Positions 28,310-37,090 of a DNA stretch of 52,829 nucleotides are shown piece by piece. Within the stretch, counting starts at the first letter, position 1, and the number at the start of each line of letters is the position of its first letter. Origin of the DNA: Hyphomicrobiales bacterium. Its GTDB lineage: Bacteria; Pseudomonadota; Alphaproteobacteria; Rhizobiales; Rhizobiaceae. The stretch covers positions 1 through 52,829 of the forward strand of contig UCOA01000091.1 in the NCBI GenBank assembly GCA_900474095.1. Reading direction: 5' to 3'. The notes below the pieces were generated by a model. It did no database searches. It had not been told where the DNA came from and saw nothing but the letters and a program-made list of their open reading frames with translations. The position numbers were made by a program, and so were the translations under genes.

Positions 28310-29530
28310 ATGATTCCCTCGTCTCCGCCTCCTTATCGCGAGGATGCGCCGGCCTATTTCGTGCCGCGCATCTCCTTGCTCTTTTGCGCGCCGTTGATCG
28401 TCAACGGTTTTGCCATGCCGTATTTTCCCGTGTGGCTCAGCACGCTTTCCCTCAGCGATGCCGAGATCGGCATCGTTCTGGCGGTGCCGATGTTCGTGCG
28501 CGTCATCACGGCGCCGCTGGTTGGTCTGCTCGCCGACAGGATCGGTGAGCGCGCGCGTGTGCTCATCTGGTCGGCGGTCCTATCCCTGCTGACGGGCCTT
28601 GCCCTGTTCGTCTCGCATAGCTTCTGGTTCGTGCTGGTCATCTGCGCACTGCAGGGCGGCGTGTACTCTCCCTATCTGCCAATCGTCGAGGCGATCGCGC
28701 TGACCGGCGTGCGGCGCTGGCGTTTCGACTATGCGAGCATGCGCCTGTGGGGTTCCGTCGCCTTCATCGCCGCAACGATGGCCGGCGGCGCAATGGTCGG
28801 TGTCTATGGCGGCGCGATGGTGCTGCCGGCCATGGTCGGCGCCTTTCTTCTGATGATCCTCTTGACGCTGATTGCCCCGCGTGTCGGCCGCCCGCGGCGT
28901 CCATCGACGCTGACGACATTGACCGAGCCGCCGCCCAAAGCGTTGCGCAAACTCGACCTGCAACTGCTTCTGGTCGGCGTGACTTTGGTCAACAGCAGCC
29001 ACGCGATGCTGTTCGCCTTCTCGGCGATCTACTGGCAGGACATCGGCTTCAGCGGCACGCAAATCGGCCTGCTGTGGAGCGCCGGCGTCGCGGCCGAGGT
29101 GGCGATGTTTGCCTGCGCCAAGGCGATCATCCGGCGCTTCAGCCTGTGGACGATGATCTTTGCCGGATGTGGACTTGCCGTCGTGCGCTGGATCATCTTT
29201 CCGATGGACCTTGGTTTTTCGGGCTATTTCATCCTGCAGTGTTTTCACGCATTCACTTATGCGATCATGCATACGGGCATGCAGAACATGCTGGTCCAGC
29301 GGGTGCCCGAAGAGCAGGAGGTGTCTGCGCAGGGGCTGTATTTCTTCTATACCGGCGTATTCTCTGCGATCTTCACGTTTGCATCGGGCTATTTCTATAC
29401 CTGGTTCGGGGTCCACGGTTTCTATTCGATGTCCGTCGTGGCGCTGATCGGCTGCAGCTCGGCCTTTACCGCCTGGTATCTTCAGCCCCAGAGAGCGGGA
29501 ATAGGCGGGAAGACCAGCGAGGCCTCGTAG
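28310..29530 (+). CDS. MFS transporter (HcaT/MFS_1-like)
   Basis: 406 residues with about 12 membrane helices and a central basic loop (GRPRRPSTLTT). The GLLADRIGERARV segment is the MFS loop 2-3 motif, and the arrangement resembles the LacY-related HcaT family. Substrate unknown. Its last 49 bases overlap the 3' end of the convergent epimerase gene, so the two mRNAs are complementary there. Confidence 0.87.
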   Translation: MIPSSPPPYREDAPAYFVPRISLLFCAPLIVNGFAMPYFPVWLSTLSLSDAEIGIVLAVPMFVRVITAPLVGLLADRIGERARVLIWSAVLSLLTGLALFVSHSFWFVLVICALQGGVYSPYLPIVEAIALTGVRRWRFDYASMRLWGSVAFIAATMAGGAMVGVYGGAMVLPAMVGAFLLMILLTLIAPRVGRPRRPSTLTTLTEPPPKALRKLDLQLLLVGVTLVNSSHAMLFAFSAIYWQDIGFSGTQIGLLWSAGVAAEVAMFACAKAIIRRFSLWTMIFAGCGLAVVRWIIFPMDLGFSGYFILQCFHAFTYAIMHTGMQNMLVQRVPEEQEVSAQGLYFFYTGVFSAIFTFASGYFYTWFGVHGFYSMSVVALIGCSSAFTAWYLQPQRAGIGGKTSEAS

Positions 29531-30465
29531 CGCAGGCCGGGCTCGCGGTCGCGGGCGAGAAGCAACGGTCCGTCGAGGTCTACGAATTCGGCGCCTTGCG
29601 CCAGAAGAATAGCCGGTGCCATGCCGAGCGAGGTGCCGACCATGCAGCCGACCATGATCTTGAGGTTCAAGGCACGCGCCGCATCGCGCATGCGCAGCGC
29701 TTCCGTCAGCCCGCCGGTCTTGTCGAGTTTGATGTTGACGGCATCATAGAGCCCGGCGAGCTTCGGCAGGTCTTCGGTCTTGTGCACGCTTTCGTCGGCG
29801 CAGACCGGAACGGGGCGGGATACCGACGCCAACAGGCCGTCATATCCTGCGGGAAGGGGCTGCTCGATCAGCGCGACGCGCGATTCGGCGCAGACGGCGA
29901 AGTGATAGGCCAGATTGGCCTCCGTCCAGCCCTCATTGGCGTCGAGAATGATGGCGCTGTTCGGCGCCGCTGCGCGGACCGCGCGAATGCGGGCGGCGTC
30001 ATCGGCGGTTCCGACCTTGACCTTGAGCAGGGCCCGGTGGGCATATTGCGCGGCCTGGGCTGCCATTGCCTCAGGTTCCCCGAGCGATAGAGTGTACGCG
30101 GTCGTCAGCGGCTGCGGTTCAATGAGATTTGCTATCGCAAAGACAGGCATGCCTGAGGTTTTTGCTTCGAGATCCCAGAGCGCGCAGTCGACGGCGTTGC
30201 GTGCCGCGCCGGCCTTCATCGCCGTCAGCAATCCGTTGCGACAAAGCCCCGCCTCTATTTCAGGGCTGATTGCTTCGATTTCGGCGAGCACACTGACGAT
30301 GGTCTCACCATAGCGGCCATAGGGCACGCATTCGCCGACCCCGGTAAAGCCATCGCCGGAAACGCGGCATGTAACCACGGAGGCTGTCGTCTTGCTGCCG
30401 CGTGAAATGGTGAAGCTGCCGGCAATCGGGAAGTGTTCGACGGAGGTTTCGAGCGTACGTGTCAT
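29482..30465 (-). CDS. Dipeptide (L-Ala-D/L-Glu) epimerase, enolase superfamily
   Basis: 327 residues from the ATG at 30465, preceded by AGGAGAC; a longer start at 30498 is less likely. Muconate-lactonizing subgroup features: the KxK base pair in LLKVKVG, metal ligands in ILDANEGW, LIEQP and CADES, and the second base Lys in NIKLDKTGG. Probably recycles cell-wall L-Ala-D-Glu dipeptide by epimerising Glu; other dipeptide specificities exist in this family. Convergent overlap of 49 bp with the MFS gene. Confidence 0.9.
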   Translation of the reverse strand: MTRTLETSVEHFPIAGSFTISRGSKTTASVVTCRVSGDGFTGVGECVPYGRYGETIVSVLAEIEAISPEIEAGLCRNGLLTAMKAGAARNAVDCALWDLEAKTSGMPVFAIANLIEPQPLTTAYTLSLGEPEAMAAQAAQYAHRALLKVKVGTADDAARIRAVRAAAPNSAIILDANEGWTEANLAYHFAVCAESRVALIEQPLPAGYDGLLASVSRPVPVCADESVHKTEDLPKLAGLYDAVNIKLDKTGGLTEALRMRDAARALNLKIMVGCMVGTSLGMAPAILLAQGAEFVDLDGPLLLARDREPGLRYEASLVFPPIPALWG

Positions 30466-30586
30466 CAGTGTCTCCTGGGTGTATCCTGTGGCCTGCATAT
30501 CGCAGCCGCCAACCGTTTGTTTCAGAAACGTTTCAATCGGTGACAGATGGGGCTCGAGCGGTTATGAGTGGCTGACCTTTTATCAA

Positions 30587-31759
30587 ATGCAGCCATCTCC
30601 GGAAGACCCAACAGACGTGACGCGTTCGCAAATGAAAACCGACACCGACGTGCAGCTCGACGAGGCTGGCAAGAACGGAACCCGGATTTACCGGTTCAGC
30701 GGCGACTGGCGGAGTGCGTCCGTTCACACGATCACACCGCGCCTTGGCGAACTTGCTGCCAGGGGCGGGAAATCGGCTGAAGTCGATCTGAGCGCCATCA
30801 CGGCGATGGATACGGCAGGGGCCTGGGTCATCCGTCGGTTCATGTCTAAGATCGGCGATGTGAAGCTCATCAGTGACAAGCCGCGTTATCTTGAGCTTCT
30901 GAGTGCCTTGCCCGAGGAACTGCCTGAGCCCGGCGACGAACAGAAGCAATCCGGCTCGCGCTTTACCCGGTTCTTCGCGCCTGTCGGTGAGGCCGTGCTG
31001 TCTGCCTGGGAAGACACGGTTGCCGCGATGTTCATTCTCGGCTCGGCCGTTCGCGGCGCGCAGTTGAAGCTTGGGCGCAACAGCGGCCTGTCGCCGGCCG
31101 CGATCGTCAACCAGATCGATCGCATGGGCGTGCAGGCTACGCCGATCATTACGCTGATGTCCTTCCTGATCGGCGCCATCATCGCCCAGCAGGGTGCCTT
31201 CCAGCTGCGTTACTTCGGCGCCGAACTTTTTGTCGTTGATCTGGTCGGTATTCTGCAACTGCGCGAAATCGGTGTGCTTTTGACGGCCATCATGATTGCC
31301 GGTCGGTCCGGCAGCGCCATCACCGCCGAAATCGGCTCGATGAAGATGCGCGAGGAGATCGATGCGCTGAAAGTGATGGGGCTGAGCCCGATCGGCGTCC
31401 TGGTGTTTCCGCGGCTTGTTGCGCTGACGGTGGCGTTGCCGCTTTTGACCATCATCGCCAACTTTGCGGCGCTGACGGGGGCAGCCGTCGTCGCCTGGAG
31501 CTATTCCGGCATCACCTTTGCGACCTTCCTGGCGCGGCTTCAGGAAGCGGTCGACTTCTCCTCCGTGCTCGCCGGCATGATCAAGGCGCCGTTCATGGCG
31601 CTGATCATCGGCGTTGTCGCTGCGGTGGAAGGCCTGAAAGTCGGCGGCAGCGCCGAATCGCTCGGCAAACACGTGACCCAATCGGTGGTGAAGTCGATCT
31701 TCGTGGTAATCCTTGTCGACGGCCTGTTTGCGATGTTCTACGCATCGATCGATTTCTGA
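30587..31759 (+). CDS. mlaE: MlaE-family lipid ABC permease with fused STAS domain
   Basis: 390 residues from ATG at 30587; 30632 is an alternative, and neither has a clear ribosome-binding site. An N-terminal STAS domain (about 40-120, with VDLSAITAMDTAGAW) is fused to an MlaE permease with five or so helices, and ends PFMALIIGVVAAVEGLKVGGSAESLGKHVT, the typical tail motif. In enterobacteria the STAS part is the separate MlaB. Together with the ATPase, MCE protein and lipoprotein downstream it forms a Mla-type phospholipid transporter of the inner membrane. Confidence 0.92.
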   Translation: MQPSPEDPTDVTRSQMKTDTDVQLDEAGKNGTRIYRFSGDWRSASVHTITPRLGELAARGGKSAEVDLSAITAMDTAGAWVIRRFMSKIGDVKLISDKPRYLELLSALPEELPEPGDEQKQSGSRFTRFFAPVGEAVLSAWEDTVAAMFILGSAVRGAQLKLGRNSGLSPAAIVNQIDRMGVQATPIITLMSFLIGAIIAQQGAFQLRYFGAELFVVDLVGILQLREIGVLLTAIMIAGRSGSAITAEIGSMKMREEIDALKVMGLSPIGVLVFPRLVALTVALPLLTIIANFAALTGAAVVAWSYSGITFATFLARLQEAVDFSSVLAGMIKAPFMALIIGVVAAVEGLKVGGSAESLGKHVTQSVVKSIFVVILVDGLFAMFYASIDF

Positions 31760-31775
31760 TGGAAGGGTTTGGCCG

Positions 31776-32609
31776 GTGGAACCGAGCGACACTGTAACGG
31801 CGGGAAAGAACGAGGGGAGCGGGGTAAACGGCACCGAGATCATCCTGTCCGTGAAAAACCTGACGGTCGGCTTCGGCTCCAACATCGTTCTCGACAAGCT
31901 CAATCTCGATATCTACCGCGGTGAAATCCTTGGTTTCGTCGGCGCTTCCGGTACCGGGAAATCGGTACTGATGCGCACGGTCCTGCGTTTGCTGCCGCGC
32001 CGTTCCGGCTCGATCAAGATACTCGGTGTCGAATATGACGAGGTCAGCGAGGAGGAGCGCATGGAACTCGACATGCGCCTCGGCGTTCTCTTTCAGCACG
32101 GCGCCTTGTTTTCCTCGCTGACTGTGCTCGAAAATATCCAGGTGCCGATGCGGGAATATCTGAACCTGCCGCAGGACCTGATGGACGAGCTGGCGCGGCT
32201 GAAAATCGACATGGTCGGTCTGGCGCCGGAGGCGGCGGACAAGTTCCCCTCCGAGCTCTCTGGAGGCATGATCAAGCGTGCGGCCCTTGCCCGCGCGCTT
32301 GCGCTCGATCCCGACCTGGTTTTCCTCGACGAGCCGACCTCCGGCCTCGATCCGATCGGAGCTGCCGAGTTCGACAACCTGATCGCCAAACTGCGCGACA
32401 CCTTGGGATTGACGGTGTATATGGTGACTCACGATCTCGATAGCCTGTTTTCGGTCTGCGACCGGATCGCGGTGCTCGGGCAGAAGCGGGTTCTCGTTGA
32501 AGGCACGATCGAGGATATGCTCGCCTGCGACGACGATTGGGTGAAGTCCTATTTTCGCGGCAAACGGGCGCGCTCGATTGTTCGAAAGGACGACCCGAGA
32601 GCCTCCTGA
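31776..32609 (+). CDS. mlaF: MlaF-type lipid ABC ATPase
   Basis: 277 residues from a GTG at 31776 with GGAAGGG upstream; an open frame extends back into mlaE. Walker A GASGTGKSV, signature LSGGM, Walker B LVFLDEPTSGLDP and H-loop VTHDLDS are all present. The C-terminal extension KRARSIVRKDDPRAS resembles the MlaF tail that contacts MlaB/E. Starts 16 bp after the permease gene, and is followed 78 bp later by the MCE gene. Confidence 0.93.
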   Translation: MEPSDTVTAGKNEGSGVNGTEIILSVKNLTVGFGSNIVLDKLNLDIYRGEILGFVGASGTGKSVLMRTVLRLLPRRSGSIKILGVEYDEVSEEERMELDMRLGVLFQHGALFSSLTVLENIQVPMREYLNLPQDLMDELARLKIDMVGLAPEAADKFPSELSGGMIKRAALARALALDPDLVFLDEPTSGLDPIGAAEFDNLIAKLRDTLGLTVYMVTHDLDSLFSVCDRIAVLGQKRVLVEGTIEDMLACDDDWVKSYFRGKRARSIVRKDDPRAS

Positions 32610-32687
32610 TCGTGCGGTTCGAGTGGATTTGACTGAAGCGAAGCAAGGAGCCGCGTTTGCGGCGTCCGCCCAAGGGTACTTGTAGCA

Positions 32688-34058
32688 ATGGAAACAAAAG
32701 CCAACTACGCCATCGTCGGTTTTTTCACCGTCATGGTCATCTTCGCGGCCTTCGGCTTCGTCTACTGGATGTCGCAATATGGCCGCAGTGGCCAGATGGT
32801 GGAGCTGGTGATCAGCATTCCGGGCTCGGCCAATGGATTGAGCGTCGGCTCTCCGGTGCGGTTCAACGGTATTCCCGTTGGTTCGGTCCGCAGCCTTGCA
32901 ATCAACGCCAACGATCCCCGCTATTCCGTTGCAGTAACCGAGGTTTCCGCCGACGCGCCCGTTCTCAAATCGACGACCGCGACCCTGGAAATCCAGGGGC
33001 TGACCGGGGCCGCCTATATCGAGCTCAGCGGCGGCAACAAGGGTGAAGAGAATATCCTGACGAAGGCGCTGGAGACGGGCACCCCGGCCCAGATGACGGC
33101 CGACCAATCCAGCGTGACCAGTCTTCTGGCGACCGCCGACAAGATCATGGATCGCGCGAATGATGCGATCGGCGACATCCAGGGCTTCGTCAAGGATGTG
33201 CGCGGGCCGCTCACCAGCACGATCTCCAATGCCGATCGCTTCACGAAATCCCTTGCCGACAATTCCGAAGGCATAGATCAGTTCCTGAAAAGCGTCAGTG
33301 CGCTGTCGACGTCGATCACGGCGGCTGCGGGAAAGCTCGATTCGACGCTGACATCGGCGGATATCCTGGTGAAATCGGTCGATCCGAGGAAGATCGACCA
33401 TATCGTCAGCAATGTCGAGAAGATGAGCAACGACCTTAGCGCAGCGTCCAGCAATGTCGCAGACACCCTTGCCTCCTTCAAGAAGACCGCCGAGACCTAT
33501 CAGCGCTTTGGCGAGAATGCGACCGCGACGCTTAGCCGTGTCGATACGCTGGTCGCAGCCGTGGACAGCCAGAAGGTAGCCGGCGTCGTGAACGACGTGT
33601 CGGTGGCGAGCGCCGATGCGCGCAAGGCGGCCGCTTCCATCAGCGAACTCGCCGATCGGATCAGGGGCCGTCAAAACGATATCGACCAGACGATCACCGA
33701 CGTCACCCAGATGGCCAACAAGCTGAACGCCGCATCGAGCCGTGTCGATGGCATTCTCGTCAAGCTCGACGGCTTCCTCGGCGATGCCGACGCGCCGTCC
33801 CTGTCGGCCGATGCCCGTGCAACGCTTGCCTCCTTCCGCAAGATGGCCGACAATCTGAACGCGCAGATCGCTCCGATCGCCGCCAATCTGAAACGGTTCT
33901 CCGGCTCCGGGTTACGGGACGTCGAGGCGTTGGTCGGCGAGACGCGACGGGCGGTTCAGACGCTGGACAACACGATTTCCACTATCGACAGGGACCCGCA
34001 ACGGCTGTTGTTCGGCGGCGAAACCGTCAAGCAGTATGACGGCCGAGCGCGGCGTTAA
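32688..34058 (+). CDS. mlaD: MlaD/MCE-family periplasmic lipid-binding protein
   Basis: 456 residues, much longer than E. coli MlaD (~183). One N-terminal membrane anchor (about 7-27), an MCE domain (about 38-120; VRFNGIPVGSVRSLAIN and GLTGAAYIELSGG), then a ~300-residue helical tail with many Ala/Ser/Asp heptads. Long helical tails are known in MCE proteins such as PqiB/YebT-like and mycobacterial Mce, and form periplasm-spanning needles. It probably bridges the inner membrane complex to the outer membrane. Confidence 0.92.
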   Translation: METKANYAIVGFFTVMVIFAAFGFVYWMSQYGRSGQMVELVISIPGSANGLSVGSPVRFNGIPVGSVRSLAINANDPRYSVAVTEVSADAPVLKSTTATLEIQGLTGAAYIELSGGNKGEENILTKALETGTPAQMTADQSSVTSLLATADKIMDRANDAIGDIQGFVKDVRGPLTSTISNADRFTKSLADNSEGIDQFLKSVSALSTSITAAAGKLDSTLTSADILVKSVDPRKIDHIVSNVEKMSNDLSAASSNVADTLASFKKTAETYQRFGENATATLSRVDTLVAAVDSQKVAGVVNDVSVASADARKAAASISELADRIRGRQNDIDQTITDVTQMANKLNAASSRVDGILVKLDGFLGDADAPSLSADARATLASFRKMADNLNAQIAPIAANLKRFSGSGLRDVEALVGETRRAVQTLDNTISTIDRDPQRLLFGGETVKQYDGRARR

Positions 34059-34268
34059 GCCGTCGATTCACCTTCTCCCTGCGCCGGAAATTCTGCGGAT
34101 TTCCGCTTCGAATCGCGTATTGACTTTCCCAAGCAGCAAATTTGCGTGGCACGGCTGCAAGCCTCGAGGGAATTCTGCCGTATGTGCATGGTGGGCTTTG
34201 CCTTTTTGGCTTGTTTTGACCGGATGAGCCTCTAAGTTGCGGCTGATTGGCGAAGGATAGTGTTTGAA

Positions 34269-34886
34269 ATGAATTTTCCCGGTGTTTCTTGTGGTCGAAT
34301 GGCAGGATTGATCCGGGCCTGCATCCTTCTTTCCCTGGCAGCCACAGTGTCGGCCTGCGCCAGCAAGGCCGCCCCCAACGACACCTATAGTCTTTCCACT
34401 GCGCCAGTCATCGTGGCGCCACCGTCCACCGCCAAGCAGATACTCGTTCCCGATCCGACCGCGCTGAAGGCCCTCGACGGCGATCAGGTCGTGATCCGGC
34501 TGTCCGACTCCGAGATCCAGTATCTGGCAAAATCCCAATGGAGTGACCGCCTGCCGAAAATGGTGCAGGCGAAGCTGGTGCAAACGTTCGAAAACACCGG
34601 CAAGGTCGCTGGTGTCGGCAAGCCGGGCGAGGGGCTCGCGATCGACTATCAGGTGATCACGAACATCCGCGCGTTCGAAATATCGACGGCAGGCGCCGAC
34701 ACGGCGGTTGTTGAGATTTTTGCCAAAATTCTCAATGATCGCAACGGCACGGTCATTGCGCAGAAAGCGTTTAAAGCAACGCTGCCCGTGACCGGCAGTG
34801 GAAGCCTCGCGTTTGTCGCCGCGCTTGATGGGGCCTTTGCGAAGGTGGCTGCCGATATCGTTGCGTGGACGTTGACGACGATCTGA
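34269..34886 (+). CDS. ABC-type transport auxiliary lipoprotein (PqiC-like)
   Basis: 205 residues from the ATG at 34269, eleven bases after AAGGA; a GTG at 34260 is too close to that site. The lipoprotein signal ends TVSAC-ASK (lipobox), so it is likely anchored in the outer membrane. The rest matches the ABC_trans_aux domain (DTYSLSTAP and DYQVITNIRAFEI). Partner of the Mla complex. It starts 210 bp after mlaD, long for one operon, and the gap contains no gene I can see. Its TGA abuts the stop codon of the opposite BON gene. Confidence 0.85.
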   Translation: MNFPGVSCGRMAGLIRACILLSLAATVSACASKAAPNDTYSLSTAPVIVAPPSTAKQILVPDPTALKALDGDQVVIRLSDSEIQYLAKSQWSDRLPKMVQAKLVQTFENTGKVAGVGKPGEGLAIDYQVITNIRAFEISTAGADTAVVEIFAKILNDRNGTVIAQKAFKATLPVTGSGSLAFVAALDGAFAKVAADIVAWTLTTI

Positions 34887-35150
34887 TCAGGCGACCGCAA
34901 TTCTGTTGACGATTTCGGCGACACCCTCGACTGTCCTTGCGGCTTCTTCAGCCCTTTCCACCTCTTCGATGGTGGAAACGCTACCGGTCAGCAGGATCGT
35001 GTTTCCCTTGGAGACCACCGAGACATCCGAGGCATCGAGCCCGTCCACCGTGGCCAGGCAGTTGGCGACGCGTGTCTCCAGGTCCGCCTGATCCTGCGGA
35101 AAGAACTCTTCCGGTGTTTTGCCGTAAAATGTGCGCTCCTTGAAGATCAT
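34887..35150 (-). CDS. BON-domain protein
   Basis: 87 residues from the ATG at 35150 (GGGAG nine bases upstream); starts at 35159 or 35186 are possible. A single BON domain covers about residues 25-85: DLETRVANCLATVDGLDASDV, then ILLTGSVSTIEEVERAEE and the VEGVAEIVN end. BON domains bind phospholipid or attach to membranes, and this one lacks a signal peptide in the chosen start. Tail-to-tail with the lipoprotein gene with no spacer. Confidence 0.8.
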   Translation of the reverse strand: MIFKERTFYGKTPEEFFPQDQADLETRVANCLATVDGLDASDVSVVSKGNTILLTGSVSTIEEVERAEEAARTVEGVAEIVNRIAVA

Positions 35151-35306
35151 GGCTGCCATCTCCCAACCGGTTCTCTGGCAAAACAACGCTCAGGCGGGGT
35201 TTTTGTTCGCTCCTGTTCCATTCGAAACAGCGCAAACAAGTGCCTCATGAGAATGTTGGGCCACTGGATGAGACGAACTCATCAGCAACCAACAGAGGAG
35301 AACAGC

Positions 35307-35552
35307 ATGCGCAAGTTCATCATTTCCGCGACCGTCGCTGCCGTCGCCGCCATCTCGTTCGCAGCTCCGTCCTACGCAGGCCACCATGGCCATCATCGTC
35401 ATCACGGCCACTATCATGGCGGCTTCTCGATCGGCTTTTACGACGGCGGCTACTATGGCGGCCATTATGAGCCTTCCTGCTACGTCAAGAAAGTAAAGCG
35501 CTGGGACCGCTGGGGCAACCTGCGCATCAAGCGGGTCACCATCTGCAATTAA
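35307..35552 (+). CDS. Small exported His/Gly-rich protein
   Basis: 81 residues with a Sec signal peptide (cleavage near SYA-GHH). The mature part starts with a His-rich stretch (HHGHHRHHGHYHGG) and ends in a basic, Cys-containing segment. AGAGGAG precedes the ATG. Likely metal-binding in the periplasm, inferred only from composition. A good terminator follows. Confidence 0.8.
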   Translation: MRKFIISATVAAVAAISFAAPSYAGHHGHHRHHGHYHGGFSIGFYDGGYYGGHYEPSCYVKKVKRWDRWGNLRIKRVTICN

Positions 35553-35575
35553 TTGCGGGCGCATTCCTTCAACGA

Positions 35576-35605
35576 AAAACCCGGCCGTTATGCGGCCGGG
35601 TTTTT
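35576..35605. terminator. Bidirectional intrinsic terminator
   Basis: Stem CCCGGCCG (35580-35587) with CGGCCGGG (35593-35600), loop TTATG, flanked by AAAA on the left and TTTTT on the right. Symmetric flanks let it stop both the His-rich gene (plus strand) and hemF (minus strand). Confidence 0.9.
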
Positions 35606-35619
35606 CGTCTGGGAATGTG

Positions 35620-36540
35620 TCAAGGCCAGCGCACGACCGGCGGCAGCGAGGACAGGATCGACTCGACATTGCCTCCGGTCTTTAACCCGAAGATGGTCCC
35701 CCGGTCGTAGAGCAGGTTGAATTCGACGTAGCGGCCGCGGCGCACCAGCTGCTCGTCGCGATCCTCCTCGGTCCAGGGCTTGTTGAAGTTCGTCCGCACG
35801 ATCTTCGGATAGATCAACCCGAAGGCCCTGCCGACGTCCTGGGTGAAGGCGAAGTCGGCATCCCAGCCGCCTTTGTCGTCGTCAGAATGAAGCCAGTCGT
35901 AGAAGACGCCACCGACGCCGCGCGGTTCGTTGCGGTGTTTCAGGAAAAAATAGTCGTCGCACCACGCCTTGAAGCGCGGATAGTCAGCAACCGGATGGCG
36001 TTTGCAGGCGATTTCCATTCCCTTGTGAAACAGCACGGTATCCGGATCGGTCTGTGTCCGGCGCCGCTCGAGCACCGGCGTCAGATCGGCACCGCCGCCG
36101 AACCAATGGCTGGTGGTGACGACCATGCGGGTGTTCATATGTACGGCAGGGACGTTCGGGTTGACGGGATGGGCGATCAGCGAAATGCCCGATGCCCAGA
36201 ACCGCGGATCTTCATTGGCGCCCGGAATCTGGCTGCGGAATTCCGGCGAGAACTCACCGTGTACCGTGGACGTGTGGACGCCGACCTTTTCAAAGACGCG
36301 GCCTTCCATCATTGACATGCGGCCGCCACCGCCAGCGCCCCCTTCCCGGAGCCAATCCTTGCCGATGAAGCGGCCGGGTTCGCGATCGGACAAGGGGCCG
36401 GTCAGTTCATCCTCGATTGTTTCGAATGCGGCGCAGATCGTATCGCGCAGGCTTTCGAACCAGGCTTTCGCCCTTGCCTTCTTCTCCTCGATATCCGCGG
36501 GCAATCCCTGCGGCAGGTCCGGTCGTTCCATGGAAATCAT
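35620..36540 (-). CDS. hemF: Aerobic coproporphyrinogen III oxidase
   Basis: 306 residues (a start at 36531 would give 303). HemF converts coproporphyrinogen III to protoporphyrinogen IX with oxygen. Signatures: [45 protein letters not shown] and [27 protein letters not shown]. The C-terminus ends at VVRWP as usual. Nothing odd. Confidence 0.96.
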   Translation of the reverse strand: MISMERPDLPQGLPADIEEKKARAKAWFESLRDTICAAFETIEDELTGPLSDREPGRFIGKDWLREGGAGGGGRMSMMEGRVFEKVGVHTSTVHGEFSPEFRSQIPGANEDPRFWASGISLIAHPVNPNVPAVHMNTRMVVTTSHWFGGGADLTPVLERRRTQTDPDTVLFHKGMEIACKRHPVADYPRFKAWCDDYFFLKHRNEPRGVGGVFYDWLHSDDDKGGWDADFAFTQDVGRAFGLIYPKIVRTNFNKPWTEEDRDEQLVRRGRYVEFNLLYDRGTIFGLKTGGNVESILSSLPPVVRWP

Positions 36541-36665
36541 CCTGTCTGGCGGGGGATAGGGTTGCGACCCCCCGCCGATTTGTACCGATTCTGAGAGATC
36601 ATATTTCTGCCATGCTTGGCAACGGCGCGCCGCACCTGAGGGTCAGTCTGTCGCAGGAAAGGGCC

Positions 36666-37004
36666 ATGAAGTTCGGACTCGCAAAAACAGGAATATCTCC
36701 CTATCTTAATCTCGGAAGGCTCGACTGGCGAAAGGTGAGCTTCATGGCGAAAATTCCCGCAGGACCGCCGCTCGAAGGTTTGCGGCGACAGATTGCCCGG
36801 CATCGCAGCGGCAAGCCGCAGCGAAGCGACGGCCTGTTCGTGCGTGAAACTTTCCGTCTCGATCGCGTCCATGCCCGGCAAAAGGCCCAGGAGTGGTTCG
36901 ACACCTGGCCAAAGGCTGCCTACTGGACCGAGGTAGAGAGCTGGCGGCAGCTGGAGGGTGATGAAATCGAGTTCACCATGCGGCGACTGCCAAGCGCGGA
37001 CTGA
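36666..37004 (+). CDS. Conserved hypothetical protein
   Basis: 112 residues from ATG at 36666 after GGAAAGG; an ATG at 36744 (MAKIPAGPP) is an alternative. Basic in the middle (GLRRQIARHRSGKPQR), with Trp-rich C-terminal half (WFDTWPKAAYWTEVESWRQLE). No signal peptide or membrane segment. I do not recognise a family. Convergent neighbours are hemF (divergent) and an MFS gene downstream. Confidence 0.6.
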   Translation: MKFGLAKTGISPYLNLGRLDWRKVSFMAKIPAGPPLEGLRRQIARHRSGKPQRSDGLFVRETFRLDRVHARQKAQEWFDTWPKAAYWTEVESWRQLEGDEIEFTMRRLPSAD

Positions 37005-37061
37005 TTGCAAGGCGGCTGGTTTCTCGATCACCAAACGGCATAATCGCTCCTGATCCCTTGT

Positions 37062-37077
37062 GCCCGATTCGGGCTTT
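37062..37077 (+). terminator. Weak terminator-like hairpin
   Basis: GCCCG-ATT-CGGGC followed by TTT, between the hypothetical gene and the MFS start codon at 37091. Short stem and short T-run, so weak. Confidence 0.3.
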
Positions 37078-37090
37078 CAAAGTTGCCATT

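Noticed and set aside
31605..33674. 689-codon minus-strand ORF over the mla genes
   Set aside because: Covers three well-supported plus-strand genes and has no family signature.
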